Positions 44,899 to 53,975 of a DNA stretch of 64,000 nucleotides are shown here, piece by piece. The DNA comes from Dyella halodurans (GTDB lineage: Bacteria; Pseudomonadota; Gammaproteobacteria; Xanthomonadales; Rhodanobacteraceae). The translations under genes and the position numbers were made by a program. Each line of letters begins with the position of its first letter. The first letter of the stretch is position 1. The notes beneath the pieces are model-generated. The model saw only the letters and a list, made by a program, of their open reading frames with translations, made no database searches and had not been told where the DNA came from. The DNA lies in NCBI RefSeq assembly GCF_026283925.1, contig NZ_JAPDPF010000005.1:248001-312000 (forward strand), read 5' to 3'.

Positions 44899-46991
44899 GC
44901 CGCTTCGATCTCGGCCGCCGCCCGTTGCCCGGCAAGCTGCTGTAGTTCCTCGATGATCTGCTGCTGCGAGAGCATGCTGAGGTCGATGACCTCCCGCGCC
45001 TGCGCCACGTAATACGCCAGCTGTTCGTCACTGCGTGCGAGCGAGTTGTCCAGCGCGCTGGCGACCTGCTGCAAGCGCTCCATCAAGGCCTCGTTGGACT
45101 GGCCGAACAGTTGTACCGCGACGCCGAAGGCATCGCCCAGGCTCGCCACTTCGATGGCACTGCCGGTGACCTGGGCGGCCACCGCGCCGAGCTTGCCGGT
45201 CTCGGCTTCGATATGGTCGCTGAAGCGGGTGCTGACGCGGTCCAGCAGATCCGCCGAGGTGGTGACCAAGGCATCGACCGCGGTCCGCTGCTCGGTGGAC
45301 GCATGGTTCACGGCATCGAGCAGGGTTTCCACGGTGGCCAGCAGTCGGCTGCGCTCGTCCAGCATCGCGGTGTCGCGCACCATGCTGTCGGAGAGCTTCT
45401 GGCGCAGCTCGGCAATGACTTCGGCCGCCGCCTTGGGCGCTTCGGATGCCGCTTGCACGAGACGGGAGATCTCGCTGATCGTGTCGCTGGCATGTGCCCG
45501 CGACTGGGCGGCGATGTCGTGCGACGTTTGCGCGAGCGTGTCGCAAATCGCCTGTTGCTGGCCCGCGGCGTGTTCGCCTGCCTGCTGCCACTGCGCGCCC
45601 AAGGCGTCCGTCATCGAGGCGAATGCCGCGGCCCAGCTGGTCAGGCGGCTTTCATCACGCGATTCGAGTGCCGCCTGCAGGTCCGCATGCGATTGCTGCA
45701 CGACGCGCACCAGCGACGCCGCATGCTCCTCGAACGTGCTGGCGGCAACGGCCAACGCTTGTTGGTTACGAGCGGCCAACGCTTCATTGACCGCATCCTG
45801 CCGCGACAGCGCCTGGTTCCACGCGTCCGCCGCGCTGCTCGCGCTACTGTCGAGTCGCGTCGCGACGCCATCCAGCAGACCGGCCGAGCTTTGCTCGAAG
45901 GTCTCGCTAAAGCGCTCCAGGGTGATGCGCAGATCCTGCGCAAGCGCCTCGTTCGATTGCCGCTGCGCGACCAGGGCCTGGTTCCAGATGTCCGCCACCG
46001 TCGTGGTGGTCGTCGCGAAGCCAGCCGACAGCCCCTCGAGTTGCCGCTGCACGGCCTGCGCGACGGCGTCGTGCAGCGCCGCGGTTTCGCGCGCGAGGCC
46101 GGCCATGGTGGACTCGACGACCGGTTGCAGCGCCGAACTCGCGGCGCGGGCGCTCTCGGCCACGCTGGATTGCAACGACTGCTCCACCGAGGCGGCGAGG
46201 CGCGTGTAGACGGTCTCGGTGTTGGCATGGAAGGCCGCCTGGCTGGTGGCCTGCCGTTCGCCCGCGGCCACACTGTGCTGCTCGATGGTCGCCATCATTG
46301 TCTGCAGGCGATCGATCAGCGCAGGCATCGCTTCGGTCTGCTGTTGCAGCAGCTTGAACGCCTGCTCGCGCTGATGGCTCTGCGAGAAGCCACGCAAGCT
46401 GGTGGCGATCTTCACGTCCAGCAGTTGCACGGCGTGCAGGCGCTCGCGCCTGCACAGGGCCGAGAGAAGCCCGAGCATGGCCGAGGTGGCTACGCCCGCA
46501 ATCGAGGTGCCGAATGCAAATCCCAGCCCCTTCACCGGAGCGGCGAGCGAGCCGCGGATCGCCTGCAGGTCCGTTGCGCTTTCCAGCGCCATGCCGGTGC
46601 CCCTGAGCGTGGCCATCATGCCCAGCAGCGTGCCCAGCATGCCCAGCAAGACCAGCAAGCCGACCAGATACGGCGTCAGCGCCGGCGCCGGCATCGCCAC
46701 GCGCTCACCCTCGATGCGCAGGCGCGTCGCGTTGCGCAGGCTGGGATGCAGGCGTTCGAGCCAGTCACCCAGGCTGGCGGGTGCGGCGGACAAGCCAGTG
46801 ACGGCCTGATGCAGCGTGGTGGTGGCTTGGCGATAGCGATACAGCTCGAGCGCACCGGCGACGTAGCAGACGCCGATCAAGCCGGCGACGGCCGCGCCCA
46901 GCGGATTCGAGCCGACGTAGCCCGCGCCGATCCAGCACACGGCCGCCAGGCCAACAGAGAACACCGCGAGGTTGAGAAGATTTCTGAACAT
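44895..46991 (-). CDS. DUF802 protein: MotA/ExbB/ZorA-like channel with long coiled-coil tail
   Basis: The protein (698 residues) has membrane helices at about 5-25, 32-50, 106-127 and 154-179. MLGTLLGMMATLRG and GLGFAFGTSIAGVATS resemble the channel helices of MotA/TolQ/ExbB. Residues 190-690 are an Ala/Gln-rich, almost purely helical cytoplasmic tail, as in ZorA. With the MotB-like partner it probably forms a proton-driven motor. The ATG at 46991 begins the first helix. The energy output is unknown. Confidence 0.85.
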   Translation of the reverse strand: MFRNLLNLAVFSVGLAAVCWIGAGYVGSNPLGAAVAGLIGVCYVAGALELYRYRQATTTLHQAVTGLSAAPASLGDWLERLHPSLRNATRLRIEGERVAMPAPALTPYLVGLLVLLGMLGTLLGMMATLRGTGMALESATDLQAIRGSLAAPVKGLGFAFGTSIAGVATSAMLGLLSALCRRERLHAVQLLDVKIATSLRGFSQSHQREQAFKLLQQQTEAMPALIDRLQTMMATIEQHSVAAGERQATSQAAFHANTETVYTRLAASVEQSLQSSVAESARAASSALQPVVESTMAGLARETAALHDAVAQAVQRQLEGLSAGFATTTTTVADIWNQALVAQRQSNEALAQDLRITLERFSETFEQSSAGLLDGVATRLDSSASSAADAWNQALSRQDAVNEALAARNQQALAVAASTFEEHAASLVRVVQQSHADLQAALESRDESRLTSWAAAFASMTDALGAQWQQAGEHAAGQQQAICDTLAQTSHDIAAQSRAHASDTISEISRLVQAASEAPKAAAEVIAELRQKLSDSMVRDTAMLDERSRLLATVETLLDAVNHASTEQRTAVDALVTTSADLLDRVSTRFSDHIEAETGKLGAVAAQVTGSAIEVASLGDAFGVAVQLFGQSNEALMERLQQVASALDNSLARSDEQLAYYVAQAREVIDLSMLSQQQIIEELQQLAGQRAAAEIEAA

Positions 46992-47001
46992 GACGACCCA
47001 G

Positions 47002-47718
47002 TTAGCGGGTGCGAAGCGCTGCAAGCAGGCCTTCGACCGGTTGAAAACGAACATCCAGTTCGGCGAGCAACACGCTCTGCATATCCTTGCGAAACACGTC
47101 CAGCCATGCGCCCGGCATGGCCGTTGAGGTGGTTTCCACGGCCGCTGCGTCGGCCAGAGCGATCTGCTCGGCCTGGCGCAGGCGTTCGAAGTGTTCCCCG
47201 AGTAAGGCGGGCACGCTGGCCAGCAGCGTTTGCTCGCGCGGACTCAGCGCCAGCTCCATCACGGCATCGACTTCCGCCAGCCGGGCCAGCTCGGCCGATT
47301 GCTGGGCGAGCCGGTCCCGCAGACGGCCGCGCAAGTTGCCGGTGGCGGCCTGCATCGTCCGCTGCAGCTGGAGATAGCGCTGGCGAAACACGGTGTAATC
47401 GACGGCCCCATCAGCGTCTTCAGCGGCAGACGCGCGCCGAGTCGCGCGCCGGGCTGAGACGGTCGCTTCAGGCTTGCTGGCAATCGCCTCCGCCAACGAC
47501 GCGCGGAGGCGCGCGCACTCGTCTTCCTCCGAGCTGGCCACGGTGGGCATCTCGGCGGGCGCCGCCGAGGGCTTGCCGTCCAGCGCCGTGGACAGCGCGA
47601 GGGCATGCTTCCAGTCGAGCCACTGGCTCAAGCGGTCGGACAGCGATGCGTTCGATTGTGGGGCGTCAACGTCGCTGAGACGAGCAAGTAAGCGGATGAA
47701 CGTTGGGCCGCGGACCAT
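47002..47718 (-). CDS. DUF3348 protein, first gene of motor-like operon
   Basis: A soluble, helical protein of 238 residues. VRGPTFIRLLARLSDVD at the start and VDYTVFRQRYLQLQRTMQAA with LRDRLAQQSAELARLAEVDAVME identify DUF3348. It ends ten bases before the DUF802 start. An in-frame GTG at 47739 is an alternative start. No catalytic motif is visible; it may be a cytoplasmic partner of the membrane motor. Confidence 0.83.
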   Translation of the reverse strand: MVRGPTFIRLLARLSDVDAPQSNASLSDRLSQWLDWKHALALSTALDGKPSAAPAEMPTVASSEEDECARLRASLAEAIASKPEATVSARRATRRASAAEDADGAVDYTVFRQRYLQLQRTMQAATGNLRGRLRDRLAQQSAELARLAEVDAVMELALSPREQTLLASVPALLGEHFERLRQAEQIALADAAAVETTSTAMPGAWLDVFRKDMQSVLLAELDVRFQPVEGLLAALRTR

Positions 47719-47868
47719 CGTCCGTCGAGGAGCTTGCACGATTCTGCTGGCTAAAAAACGACCATTTTACACGCGAATGGCGACAGAGCCCGCTGCGTGT
47801 CGATCAGCGGGCTGGCGCGGCGGCTGGACCCGCTCGCGGCGGGGCGTGGCCGGGCGTCATGGCGGACC

Positions 47869-49317
47869 TCAGACCTCGACGTCGTCTTCGCTGCCGTCAT
47901 CGAGGGCAGGCAGGGCATCGCCCAATAGCTGCTGCGCGGCGTCGTCGGACAGGGTTTCCACGCCGCGCAGCTTGCGCTCGATCGCACGCGTGCGCTGGCC
48001 GGCGCTGTCGATGCTGTTGCGCACGGTGTCGAGTTGCTTGCGCGTCTTGTCGAGCACCGCGCCGAACTTGCCGAACTCGCTCTTGACCGCACCTAGCAGG
48101 GTCCACACTTCGCTGCTGCGCTTGGCGATCGCCAGCGTGCGGAAACCCATTTGCAGGCTGTTGAGCAAGGCGGTGAGCGTGGTCGGGCCGGCGACCGTCA
48201 CGTGGTGATCGCGTTGCAGCGTCTCGAACAGGCCGGGGCGGCGGATCACTTCGGCGTACAGGCCCTCGGTGGGCAGGAACAGCACGGCAAAATCGGTGGT
48301 ATGCGGTGGCGCCACGTACTTGCTGCGGATGCGCTTGGCTTCCTCGCGCACGCGCGTTTCCAGCGCGCGGCCGGCGATGGCGGCGGCCTCGGCATCCGCC
48401 GCCTCCTGGGCGTCGAGCAGGCGCTGGTAGTCCTCGATCGGGAATTTCGCGTCGATGGGCAGGTAGAGCGCTTCCTCATCGCCCGGGCCGGGCATGCGCA
48501 CGGCGAATTCCACGCGCTCGTTGCTGCCCGGCACGGTGGCGACATTCGACTCGTACTGCTCCATGGTGAGCATTTGCTCGAGCAGGGCGCCGAGCTGGAC
48601 TTCACCGAGGATGCCGCGCGTTTTCACATTGGTCAGCACGCGCTTCAGATCGCCCACCCCGGTGGCCAGGTTCTGCATCTCGCCGAGCCCGCGCTGTACC
48701 TGTTCCAGTCGTTCGGACACCAGGGCGAACGACTGGCCGAGCCGCGTTTCCAGGGTGTTCTGTAGCTTTTCGTCCACCGTGGCACGCATTTGTTCCAGCT
48801 TGGCGGCGTTGTCGTCCTGGATCGCCTGGAGCTTGGTTTCCAACGTGGCGCGCACTTCGTTGAGGCGCTTCTCGTTGTCCGCGGTGAGCGCGGCGAGGCG
48901 CTGTTGCTGCTGCTCGCCGAGGCGGTTGAGCGTGAGCGTGAGTTCCTCGCGGCTGCGGCGCGCGTCTTCGGTCAGCCGCTGTGCCAGCGTTTGCAGGCCG
49001 GTATCGGTGCGTTCGGTGAGCACATCGAGCCGTTGGCCGAAGTGGCCAATGCGTTCGTGCTGCTGCTCGCTCATGCCGCCCAACTGTTCCTGCAGCAGGC
49101 CCCGGAAGTGACCCAGCGACTGCGTCAGCTCGCCGCGTCCCGCGCGCTGTTCCTGTGCCAGGGCTTCGCGCAGATGGCGGTTGTCGTCCTTCAGGGCGTC
49201 CAGGCGTGCGGTCAGGCCGCCATCGCCACGCCCGCGCTGCAGTTGCAGGGTTTGCAGCACGATCAGCACCAGCACGGCGATGACGAGGACAATCAACAGG
49301 ATTTCAGAAGCGGACAT
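47869..49317 (-). CDS. rmuC: DNA recombination protein RmuC
   Basis: The 482-residue protein has an N-terminal membrane helix (about 4-24), a long coiled coil (about 30-195) and the RmuC nuclease-like domain (VKTRGILGEVQLGALLEQML, YLPIDAKFPIEDYQRL, FLPTEGLYAEVIRR, TLTALLNSLQMGFRTLAI). It limits inversion and rearrangement of DNA in Escherichia coli. The ATG at 49317 has GGGAA upstream. Confidence 0.95.
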   Translation of the reverse strand: MSASEILLIVLVIAVLVLIVLQTLQLQRGRGDGGLTARLDALKDDNRHLREALAQEQRAGRGELTQSLGHFRGLLQEQLGGMSEQQHERIGHFGQRLDVLTERTDTGLQTLAQRLTEDARRSREELTLTLNRLGEQQQQRLAALTADNEKRLNEVRATLETKLQAIQDDNAAKLEQMRATVDEKLQNTLETRLGQSFALVSERLEQVQRGLGEMQNLATGVGDLKRVLTNVKTRGILGEVQLGALLEQMLTMEQYESNVATVPGSNERVEFAVRMPGPGDEEALYLPIDAKFPIEDYQRLLDAQEAADAEAAAIAGRALETRVREEAKRIRSKYVAPPHTTDFAVLFLPTEGLYAEVIRRPGLFETLQRDHHVTVAGPTTLTALLNSLQMGFRTLAIAKRSSEVWTLLGAVKSEFGKFGAVLDKTRKQLDTVRNSIDSAGQRTRAIERKLRGVETLSDDAAQQLLGDALPALDDGSEDDVEV

Positions 49318-49409
49318 AACGTTCCCAAACAGCACTGGCTGGCAAGTGTACGCGCTGGCGTCTCAGAATCCGGGACGTCATCCCTGGGGGAAACGACGCT
49401 GATCAACGC

Positions 49410-50612
49410 TCAGAGCTTGAACGCGCCCTGGTCGTAGGCCTTGGCATAGGTTTTCCAGTCGCGCCGCACCTGCTTGGTCGCCTCTTTCGCCAGCGTCCGT
49501 AGTTGCGCGGGCCAGCGACGTTTTTCGCTGAACGCGATCAGCTCGTCGGTAGTGGCCGAGCCCTGGCGCCCACTGCTGCGCAGCTGGGACCACGCGGTAA
49601 GTTTGCCCATTGCGTCCAGCACGCCTTCGAGGCGTTCCAGTTTGCCATCCCACTCGGTGAGCGCGACGCGGTCCTGGGTGGGCTGCAAGCCACGCAAGAT
49701 ATACGATTTGCGCCCCATGTTGACGGCCCGGAAGAACGCTGGCGAGATGGCCTGCATGCGCCGCTGCACGCTGACCACGCGTTCGGCTTCGCTGTCCCAC
49801 TTCGGTTGGGCGATGCTCAGGTGAGGCACCAGGGACGACGGCACGGCCTGCTTGAGATCGAGCAGGTAGTTGCCATCGGGTGAACCCTTGCCTTCGACCA
49901 GGATGGTATAGCGATCGGTGCCGAGGCTGCCGGTGCCGGCAATGCGGCGTGCCACGTCGAGGACGCGATAGAACTTTGGATCGTCCTCTTTCTTGCTGAT
50001 CCGCTTGATCAGCGCCGTGACTTTCTCGCGCTGCTTGTCGGTCACCGGGAGGGCCCGTTTGCCATCGAGGCGCAACTTGCGTTGCTTGCCCTTGCGCTCG
50101 GTGCGGCTGTCGAGAAAGTGGGGGCGCAGACGCCCGCGCAGGCTGCCCAACAGGTCACCTACCATGCCTGTCGCGGTGTCGCGCTCGATCCAGCGCGCCT
50201 TGCCGACGCGCAGGGCAGCGACGTACGAGGTCATGAACTGCCCGCACAGACGATCGGCCTGTTCGGCGTTCAGCTGCAGGCTGTCGGCAGCGATATGCAC
50301 GCTGCTGAGCAGTCGGATCAACTCCCAGGTACAGGGTGCGAGCGCCGCCTCGTCGAAATCATTGAGGTCGAAATAGACGAGTCGGTTGTCGCCCTTGTAG
50401 CTGCCCATGTTTTCCAGGTGCAGATCGCCGCAGACCCAGGTCGGCGGCGCCTTGGCCAGCACCTTGGAGTCCGGCAGGCGCGCATAGAACAGATGGCAGG
50501 TGCCGCGCAGGAAGGAGAATGGGTCGTGGCGCATGGCGGAGTACTTGCGTGCAAGCCGCTCCGGGTCGCGCTTGGCGTTGTAGCTGCGGATGGACTCGAC
50601 GACATCGATCAT
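49410..50612 (-). CDS. DUF2252 protein, kinase-like fold
   Basis: A 400-residue cytoplasmic protein with DUF2252 motifs: FLRGTCHLFYARL, WVCGDLHLENMGSYKGDNRLVYFDLNDFDEA (in parts) and YLLDLKQAVPSSL. The GDLHLEN and DLNDFDE elements resemble the catalytic and metal loops of aminoglycoside-kinase-like enzymes, so phosphotransfer is likely. The substrate is unknown. It starts 21 bases after the RlmI-like gene ends, so they are cotranscribed. Confidence 0.9.
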   Translation of the reverse strand: MIDVVESIRSYNAKRDPERLARKYSAMRHDPFSFLRGTCHLFYARLPDSKVLAKAPPTWVCGDLHLENMGSYKGDNRLVYFDLNDFDEAALAPCTWELIRLLSSVHIAADSLQLNAEQADRLCGQFMTSYVAALRVGKARWIERDTATGMVGDLLGSLRGRLRPHFLDSRTERKGKQRKLRLDGKRALPVTDKQREKVTALIKRISKKEDDPKFYRVLDVARRIAGTGSLGTDRYTILVEGKGSPDGNYLLDLKQAVPSSLVPHLSIAQPKWDSEAERVVSVQRRMQAISPAFFRAVNMGRKSYILRGLQPTQDRVALTEWDGKLERLEGVLDAMGKLTAWSQLRSSGRQGSATTDELIAFSEKRRWPAQLRTLAKEATKQVRRDWKTYAKAYDQGAFKL

Positions 50613-50633
50613 GGCCCGCTCTCCTTCAGGGAC

Positions 50634-51809
50634 TTACATCACGCGGCAGAACACCGCCTTCAAGTAACGGCCTTCCGGCACATCGCTGCGGAACGGATGG
50701 TCGGCGCCGGCGCCAGCCACATGCAGCACCTGGATCTCGCGCCCGGCATTGAGCGCCACGCGACGCAACATCTCCAGGAAGTCCGCTTCGCTCACCAGTC
50801 CGGTGCACGAACAGGTCAGCAAGAGGCCGCCCGGCGGGATCACGTCGAGCGCCAGGCGATTCATGGCGAAGTACTTCTTCAGCGCGTCCATGATCTTGCT
50901 GCGGTCGCGCGTGAGCTTGGCCGGGTCCAGCACGACCGCGTCGTACTGCTCGCCCTGCGCCACGGCATTGCGCAGCCAGTCGAAGATGTCGGCTTGCTCG
51001 AAGCGTGCGGCGACGTCATTGGCCGCGGCATTGGCGCGGGCGATCTCCAGGATGCCTGCATCCATGTCCACGCCCACGGCCTCGCTGGCACCGGCGGCCA
51101 GGGCGTGCACCGCGAAGCCGCCGGCGTTGCAGCACAGGTCGAGCACGCGCCGGCCCTTGGCCAGTCGCGCAAAGTGATGGCGGTTCTCGCGCTGGTCGGC
51201 AAAAAAGCCGGTCTTGTGGCCATAGCCCGGCGCCGCGTGGAAACGCAGGCCGTGCTCGTGCACTTCGACCGGCTCCGGCGCATCGGCCGAGCGGCAGTCG
51301 AACGACTCCTGCTTCTGCACATGGCTCTCGGCGAACCAGTACAGCCTTGCGCCGGGGAAGTGGCGCAGCAGCGCGTTATGGATCGCTTCGCGGAAGCGCC
51401 ACATGCCGGCCGCGAAGTATTCGATCACCAGGATGTCCGCATAGCGGTCGACCACCAGGCCGGACAGGCCATCGCCCTCGCTGTGCACCACGCGCCAGGC
51501 GTCGCTCACCCGATCGAGCTGCAGCAGCTCCTGGCGCAGCGCGACGGCGTGGTCGATGCGTGCGGCGATCCAGTCGGCGTCGATGGCCTCGGCCGGGTCG
51601 GTGGTCAGCAGTCGCAGCGCGATGCGCGCGTGGCCATTCCAGAAGCCGCGGCCGATGAAGCGTCCCTTCGCATCCACCACGTCGACCACGCTGCCGGGCG
51701 GCAGGCGGGTTTCGGGTTTGTGCACCTGGGCGGACCACACCCAGGGATGGCCGGGGGCGCGGTCGGTCTTCAGACGGATGATGGGGAGGGAGGCATCAGG
51801 GGTACTCAT
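50634..51809 (-). CDS. RlmI-like 23S rRNA cytosine methyltransferase
   Basis: The product (391 residues) has an N-terminal PUA domain (PWVWSAQVHKPE, VVDVVDAKGRFIGRGFWN), a middle EEHEA-type domain and a Rossmann methyltransferase with SAM motif VLDLCCNAGGFAVHAL. The DPPK motif of RlmI reads LDPAKLTRD, a substitution at the second proline. CSCTGLVS carries the cysteine expected for m5C enzymes. It methylates a cytosine in 23S rRNA if it follows the family. Confidence 0.87.
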   Translation of the reverse strand: MSTPDASLPIIRLKTDRAPGHPWVWSAQVHKPETRLPPGSVVDVVDAKGRFIGRGFWNGHARIALRLLTTDPAEAIDADWIAARIDHAVALRQELLQLDRVSDAWRVVHSEGDGLSGLVVDRYADILVIEYFAAGMWRFREAIHNALLRHFPGARLYWFAESHVQKQESFDCRSADAPEPVEVHEHGLRFHAAPGYGHKTGFFADQRENRHHFARLAKGRRVLDLCCNAGGFAVHALAAGASEAVGVDMDAGILEIARANAAANDVAARFEQADIFDWLRNAVAQGEQYDAVVLDPAKLTRDRSKIMDALKKYFAMNRLALDVIPPGGLLLTCSCTGLVSEADFLEMLRRVALNAGREIQVLHVAGAGADHPFRSDVPEGRYLKAVFCRVM

Positions 51810-51857
51810 TCGCCCATGATAACCGCTGCGGGAGGCCAGCCCCGATCCGCGGCTGGT

Positions 51858-52295
51858 CTAGCGCAGGCGCAAGGCCAGCCAGGACAGCAGGGCGAGCAGG
51901 TTGATGCCGATGCGCGACAGGCCAGGGCCGGCCACCGCCAGCACGAAACCCTCGCTGCCAAAATGCCAGTCCAGGCCCAGGCGGACGGGCAGATGCAGGG
52001 TGGCATAGACGTTCACGAACGCGCCGCAGTGCAGGGCATAGCTCAGGATCGGCGTGGCAATCAGCGGCAGCTGCAGCAGCTGGGCCCAGCTGGAGAACGC
52101 CACGCCGCGCTCGCTGCCTTCCAGCAGCATCACGCCAGCGATCAGCACGAAGCCGTACAGCAACAGTCCGATAACGGCGAGCAGCGATTCATGGGTGGAA
52201 CCGAGCGGGAACAGGCGCCTCGCCATGTTGACCACGCCGTAGAAGCCGCCGGCCACTTCGAGGATGCCGATCAGTCGGAAGAGGAAGTTGCGCAC
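51858..52295 (-). CDS. Small hydrophobic membrane protein, unknown
   Basis: A protein of 145 residues with four membrane helices, beginning VRNFLFRLIGILEVAGGFYGV. The frame is open to an ATG at 52457, but that stretch crosses a dispersed palindrome and reads as low-quality protein, so the GTG at 52295 after AGGG is chosen. Family not recognised. Confidence 0.6.
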   Translation of the reverse strand: MRNFLFRLIGILEVAGGFYGVVNMARRLFPLGSTHESLLAVIGLLLYGFVLIAGVMLLEGSERGVAFSSWAQLLQLPLIATPILSYALHCGAFVNVYATLHLPVRLGLDWHFGSEGFVLAVAGPGLSRIGINLLALLSWLALRLR

Positions 52296-52334
52296 GTGCC
52301 GGCCCTGAGTCGAAAGCGGCGAGCTTACTTGCTT

Positions 52335-52355
52335 CCTCTCCCCTTCGGGGAGAGG
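52335..52355. repeat. Dispersed palindrome, second copy
   Basis: CCTCTCCCC and GGGGAGAGG pair around TTC. The core equals that of the palindrome at 20690-20714. It lies upstream of a small membrane protein gene, so it is not acting there as an ordinary terminator of that gene, but could fold in its leader. Confidence 0.6.
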
Positions 52356-52467
52356 ACCGAGGTGAGCCCCGAACAGGGGGTAAAGGGCGGGTGCGTGCGG
52401 GAAAGCTTCGACGAGGCTCACATTAGCCTTGGCGTTATCGCTCGACTGACCCCTCATCCCAACCAGT

Positions 52468-52485
52468 CCCCTCTGGGAAGAGGGG
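52468..52485 (-). terminator. Hairpin after srkA
   Basis: CCCCTCT and AGAGGGG pair around GGGA, starting about 12 bases after the srkA stop codon on the minus strand. It is a plausible terminator, and forms with the palindrome at 52335 the ends of one repeat-rich interval. Confidence 0.5.
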
Positions 52486-52497
52486 GCAGTCCCTCAA

Positions 52498-53442
52498 TCA
52501 CAACGCCTCGGCCAGCTCATGCAGGTCGGTGATGTGCTGCTCCCACCAGCGTGCCTCGGCGGCGAACGGAAACGCGGCAGGGAAGGCCGGGTCGTGCCAG
52601 CGGGCGGCGATCCAGCCGGCATAGTGCAGCTGGCGCATCGCGCGCAGGGCGGGCACCAGGGCCAGTTCGCTGAAGTCGAAGTCGCGCATCTGCTGGTAGC
52701 CGTCGAGCAAGGCGTTCATGGCCGACTCGTCATGGGCCAGCATCCACAGGTCCTGCACGGCAGGGCCCATACGGGCGTCGTCGAGATCGACGAAATGTGG
52801 CCCGCCGTCCGTCCACAGCACATTGCCAGGGTGGCAGTCGCCGTGCAGGCGCAACTGGCGCACCGGCCCCACGGTCTCCATGCGCGCAGCGACGGCGCTG
52901 TCCACGCGCTCGGCCGCAGCGCGATAAGCCGCGTGCAGCGCGGGTGGCAGCAGGGTCGAGGCGAGCACGGCCTGCATGGGTTGCTCGATCAGCGTGGCGC
53001 GATCGATGAGGCCTCGATGCACGAAGGACTGCCGCGCGCCCACGCCATGGATGCGTGCGATCAGGCGGCCCAGCCATTCCAGCTGTTCGTTCGATTCCAG
53101 CGATGGCGCGCGTCCGCCGCGCCGCGGTGTGAGCGCGTAGCGAAAACCGTCGTGATGCAGCAAGGTGCGCCCGCCGAACACCAGCGGCGCCACCACGGGC
53201 AGCTCGTCGGCGGCCAGTTCCAGTGCGAAAGCGTGTTCTTCCAGGATCGCCGCATCGCTCCAGCGATACGGGCGATAGAACTTGGCAATGACCGGCGCGG
53301 CGTCATCCAGGCCCACCTGCCATACGCGGTTCTCGTAACTATTGAGGGCGAGCAGGCGCCCATCAGGCCATAGCCCGCAGGCGGTAACCGCATCGAGCAC
53401 GCGATCGGGATCGAGCGTGGCGTAGGGAGCTTCAGCGCTCAA
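52498..53442 (-). CDS. srkA: Stress response kinase SrkA (YihE)
   Basis: A 314-residue kinase of the aminoglycoside phosphotransferase fold. LNSYENRVWQVGL, VIAKFYRPYRWSDAAILEEHAFALEL (in parts), LRLHGDCHPGNVLWTD and FVDLDDARMGP match SrkA, a Ser/Thr kinase that counters stress-induced death. No ATG fits; the TTG at 53442 overlaps the preceding stop (TTGA) and gives nearly the length and start of Escherichia coli SrkA. A GTG at 53496 is possible but overlaps the neighbour more. Confidence 0.93.
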   Translation of the reverse strand: MSAEAPYATLDPDRVLDAVTACGLWPDGRLLALNSYENRVWQVGLDDAAPVIAKFYRPYRWSDAAILEEHAFALELAADELPVVAPLVFGGRTLLHHDGFRYALTPRRGGRAPSLESNEQLEWLGRLIARIHGVGARQSFVHRGLIDRATLIEQPMQAVLASTLLPPALHAAYRAAAERVDSAVAARMETVGPVRQLRLHGDCHPGNVLWTDGGPHFVDLDDARMGPAVQDLWMLAHDESAMNALLDGYQQMRDFDFSELALVPALRAMRQLHYAGWIAARWHDPAFPAAFPFAAEARWWEQHITDLHELAEAL

Positions 53443-53879
53443 CGCGGTGCCACGGCGCGGGCGGGAATCACCGCCATGGTGATGCGCGAGATGCACACCA
53501 GCTCACCGCCCTCGTTCTCGATGCGGATTTCCCATACCTGGGTGGTGCGGCCCAGGTGCACCACGCGGGCGGTGCCGGTCACCGTGCCGCTGCGCACGCC
53601 GCGCACATGGTTGGCATTGATATCCAGGCCTACGGCCAGTTCCTGCGCCGGGTCGAGCGTCAGCATGGCGCCCATGCTGCCGAGGGTTTCGGCCAGCACC
53701 ACCGACGCGCCACCATGCAGCAGGCCGTACGGCTGGTGGGTGCGATGATCGACCGGCATGGTGCCGCGCAGCCAGTCATCACCGATCTCGGTGAAGCGCA
53801 TGCCGAGCGTCTCCATCATGGTGTTGGCGCTCCAGTCGTTGATGCGCTCGAGCGAAGGTTCTTGCTTCCAGATGGCCAT
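53439..53879 (-). CDS. Hotdog-fold thioesterase, MenI/YdiI-like
   Basis: The protein (146 residues) has the PaaI/YdiI pattern: MMETLGMRFTEIGDDWLRGTMPVD, QPYGLLHGGASVVLAETLGSMGA (in parts, with the catalytic Glu of LAE), and AVGLDINANHVRGV. It hydrolyses an acyl-CoA such as an aromatic or hydroxyacyl thioester. It overlaps srkA by four bases. Confidence 0.93.
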   Translation of the reverse strand: MAIWKQEPSLERINDWSANTMMETLGMRFTEIGDDWLRGTMPVDHRTHQPYGLLHGGASVVLAETLGSMGAMLTLDPAQELAVGLDINANHVRGVRSGTVTGTARVVHLGRTTQVWEIRIENEGGELVCISRITMAVIPARAVAPR

Positions 53880-53975
53880 GGCCGTTGATTCTTGGGGGTG
53901 GGGCCCGCATTGTCGGTCGACTACCGTGGCCGCGACAATGTGCGGCGGCACCCGCCGATCCAGCAGAGCAGCCCA

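Noticed and set aside
45111-47678. 855-residue plus-strand frame opposite DUF802
   Set aside because: Arg/Gly/Ala-rich shadow of the coiled-coil gene; DUF802 and its neighbours on the minus strand have clear motifs and coupled starts.
43638-47718. Calling the motor-like operon a Zorya defence system
   Set aside because: Only ZorA- and ZorB-like shapes are present; no ZorC, ZorD helicase or ZorE nuclease is encoded, and DUF3348/DUF2894 do not replace them by any recognisable motif.
52296-52457. N-terminal extension of the small membrane protein to an ATG at 52457
   Set aside because: The added stretch crosses a dispersed palindrome and is not membrane-protein-like; the GTG at 52295 is better.
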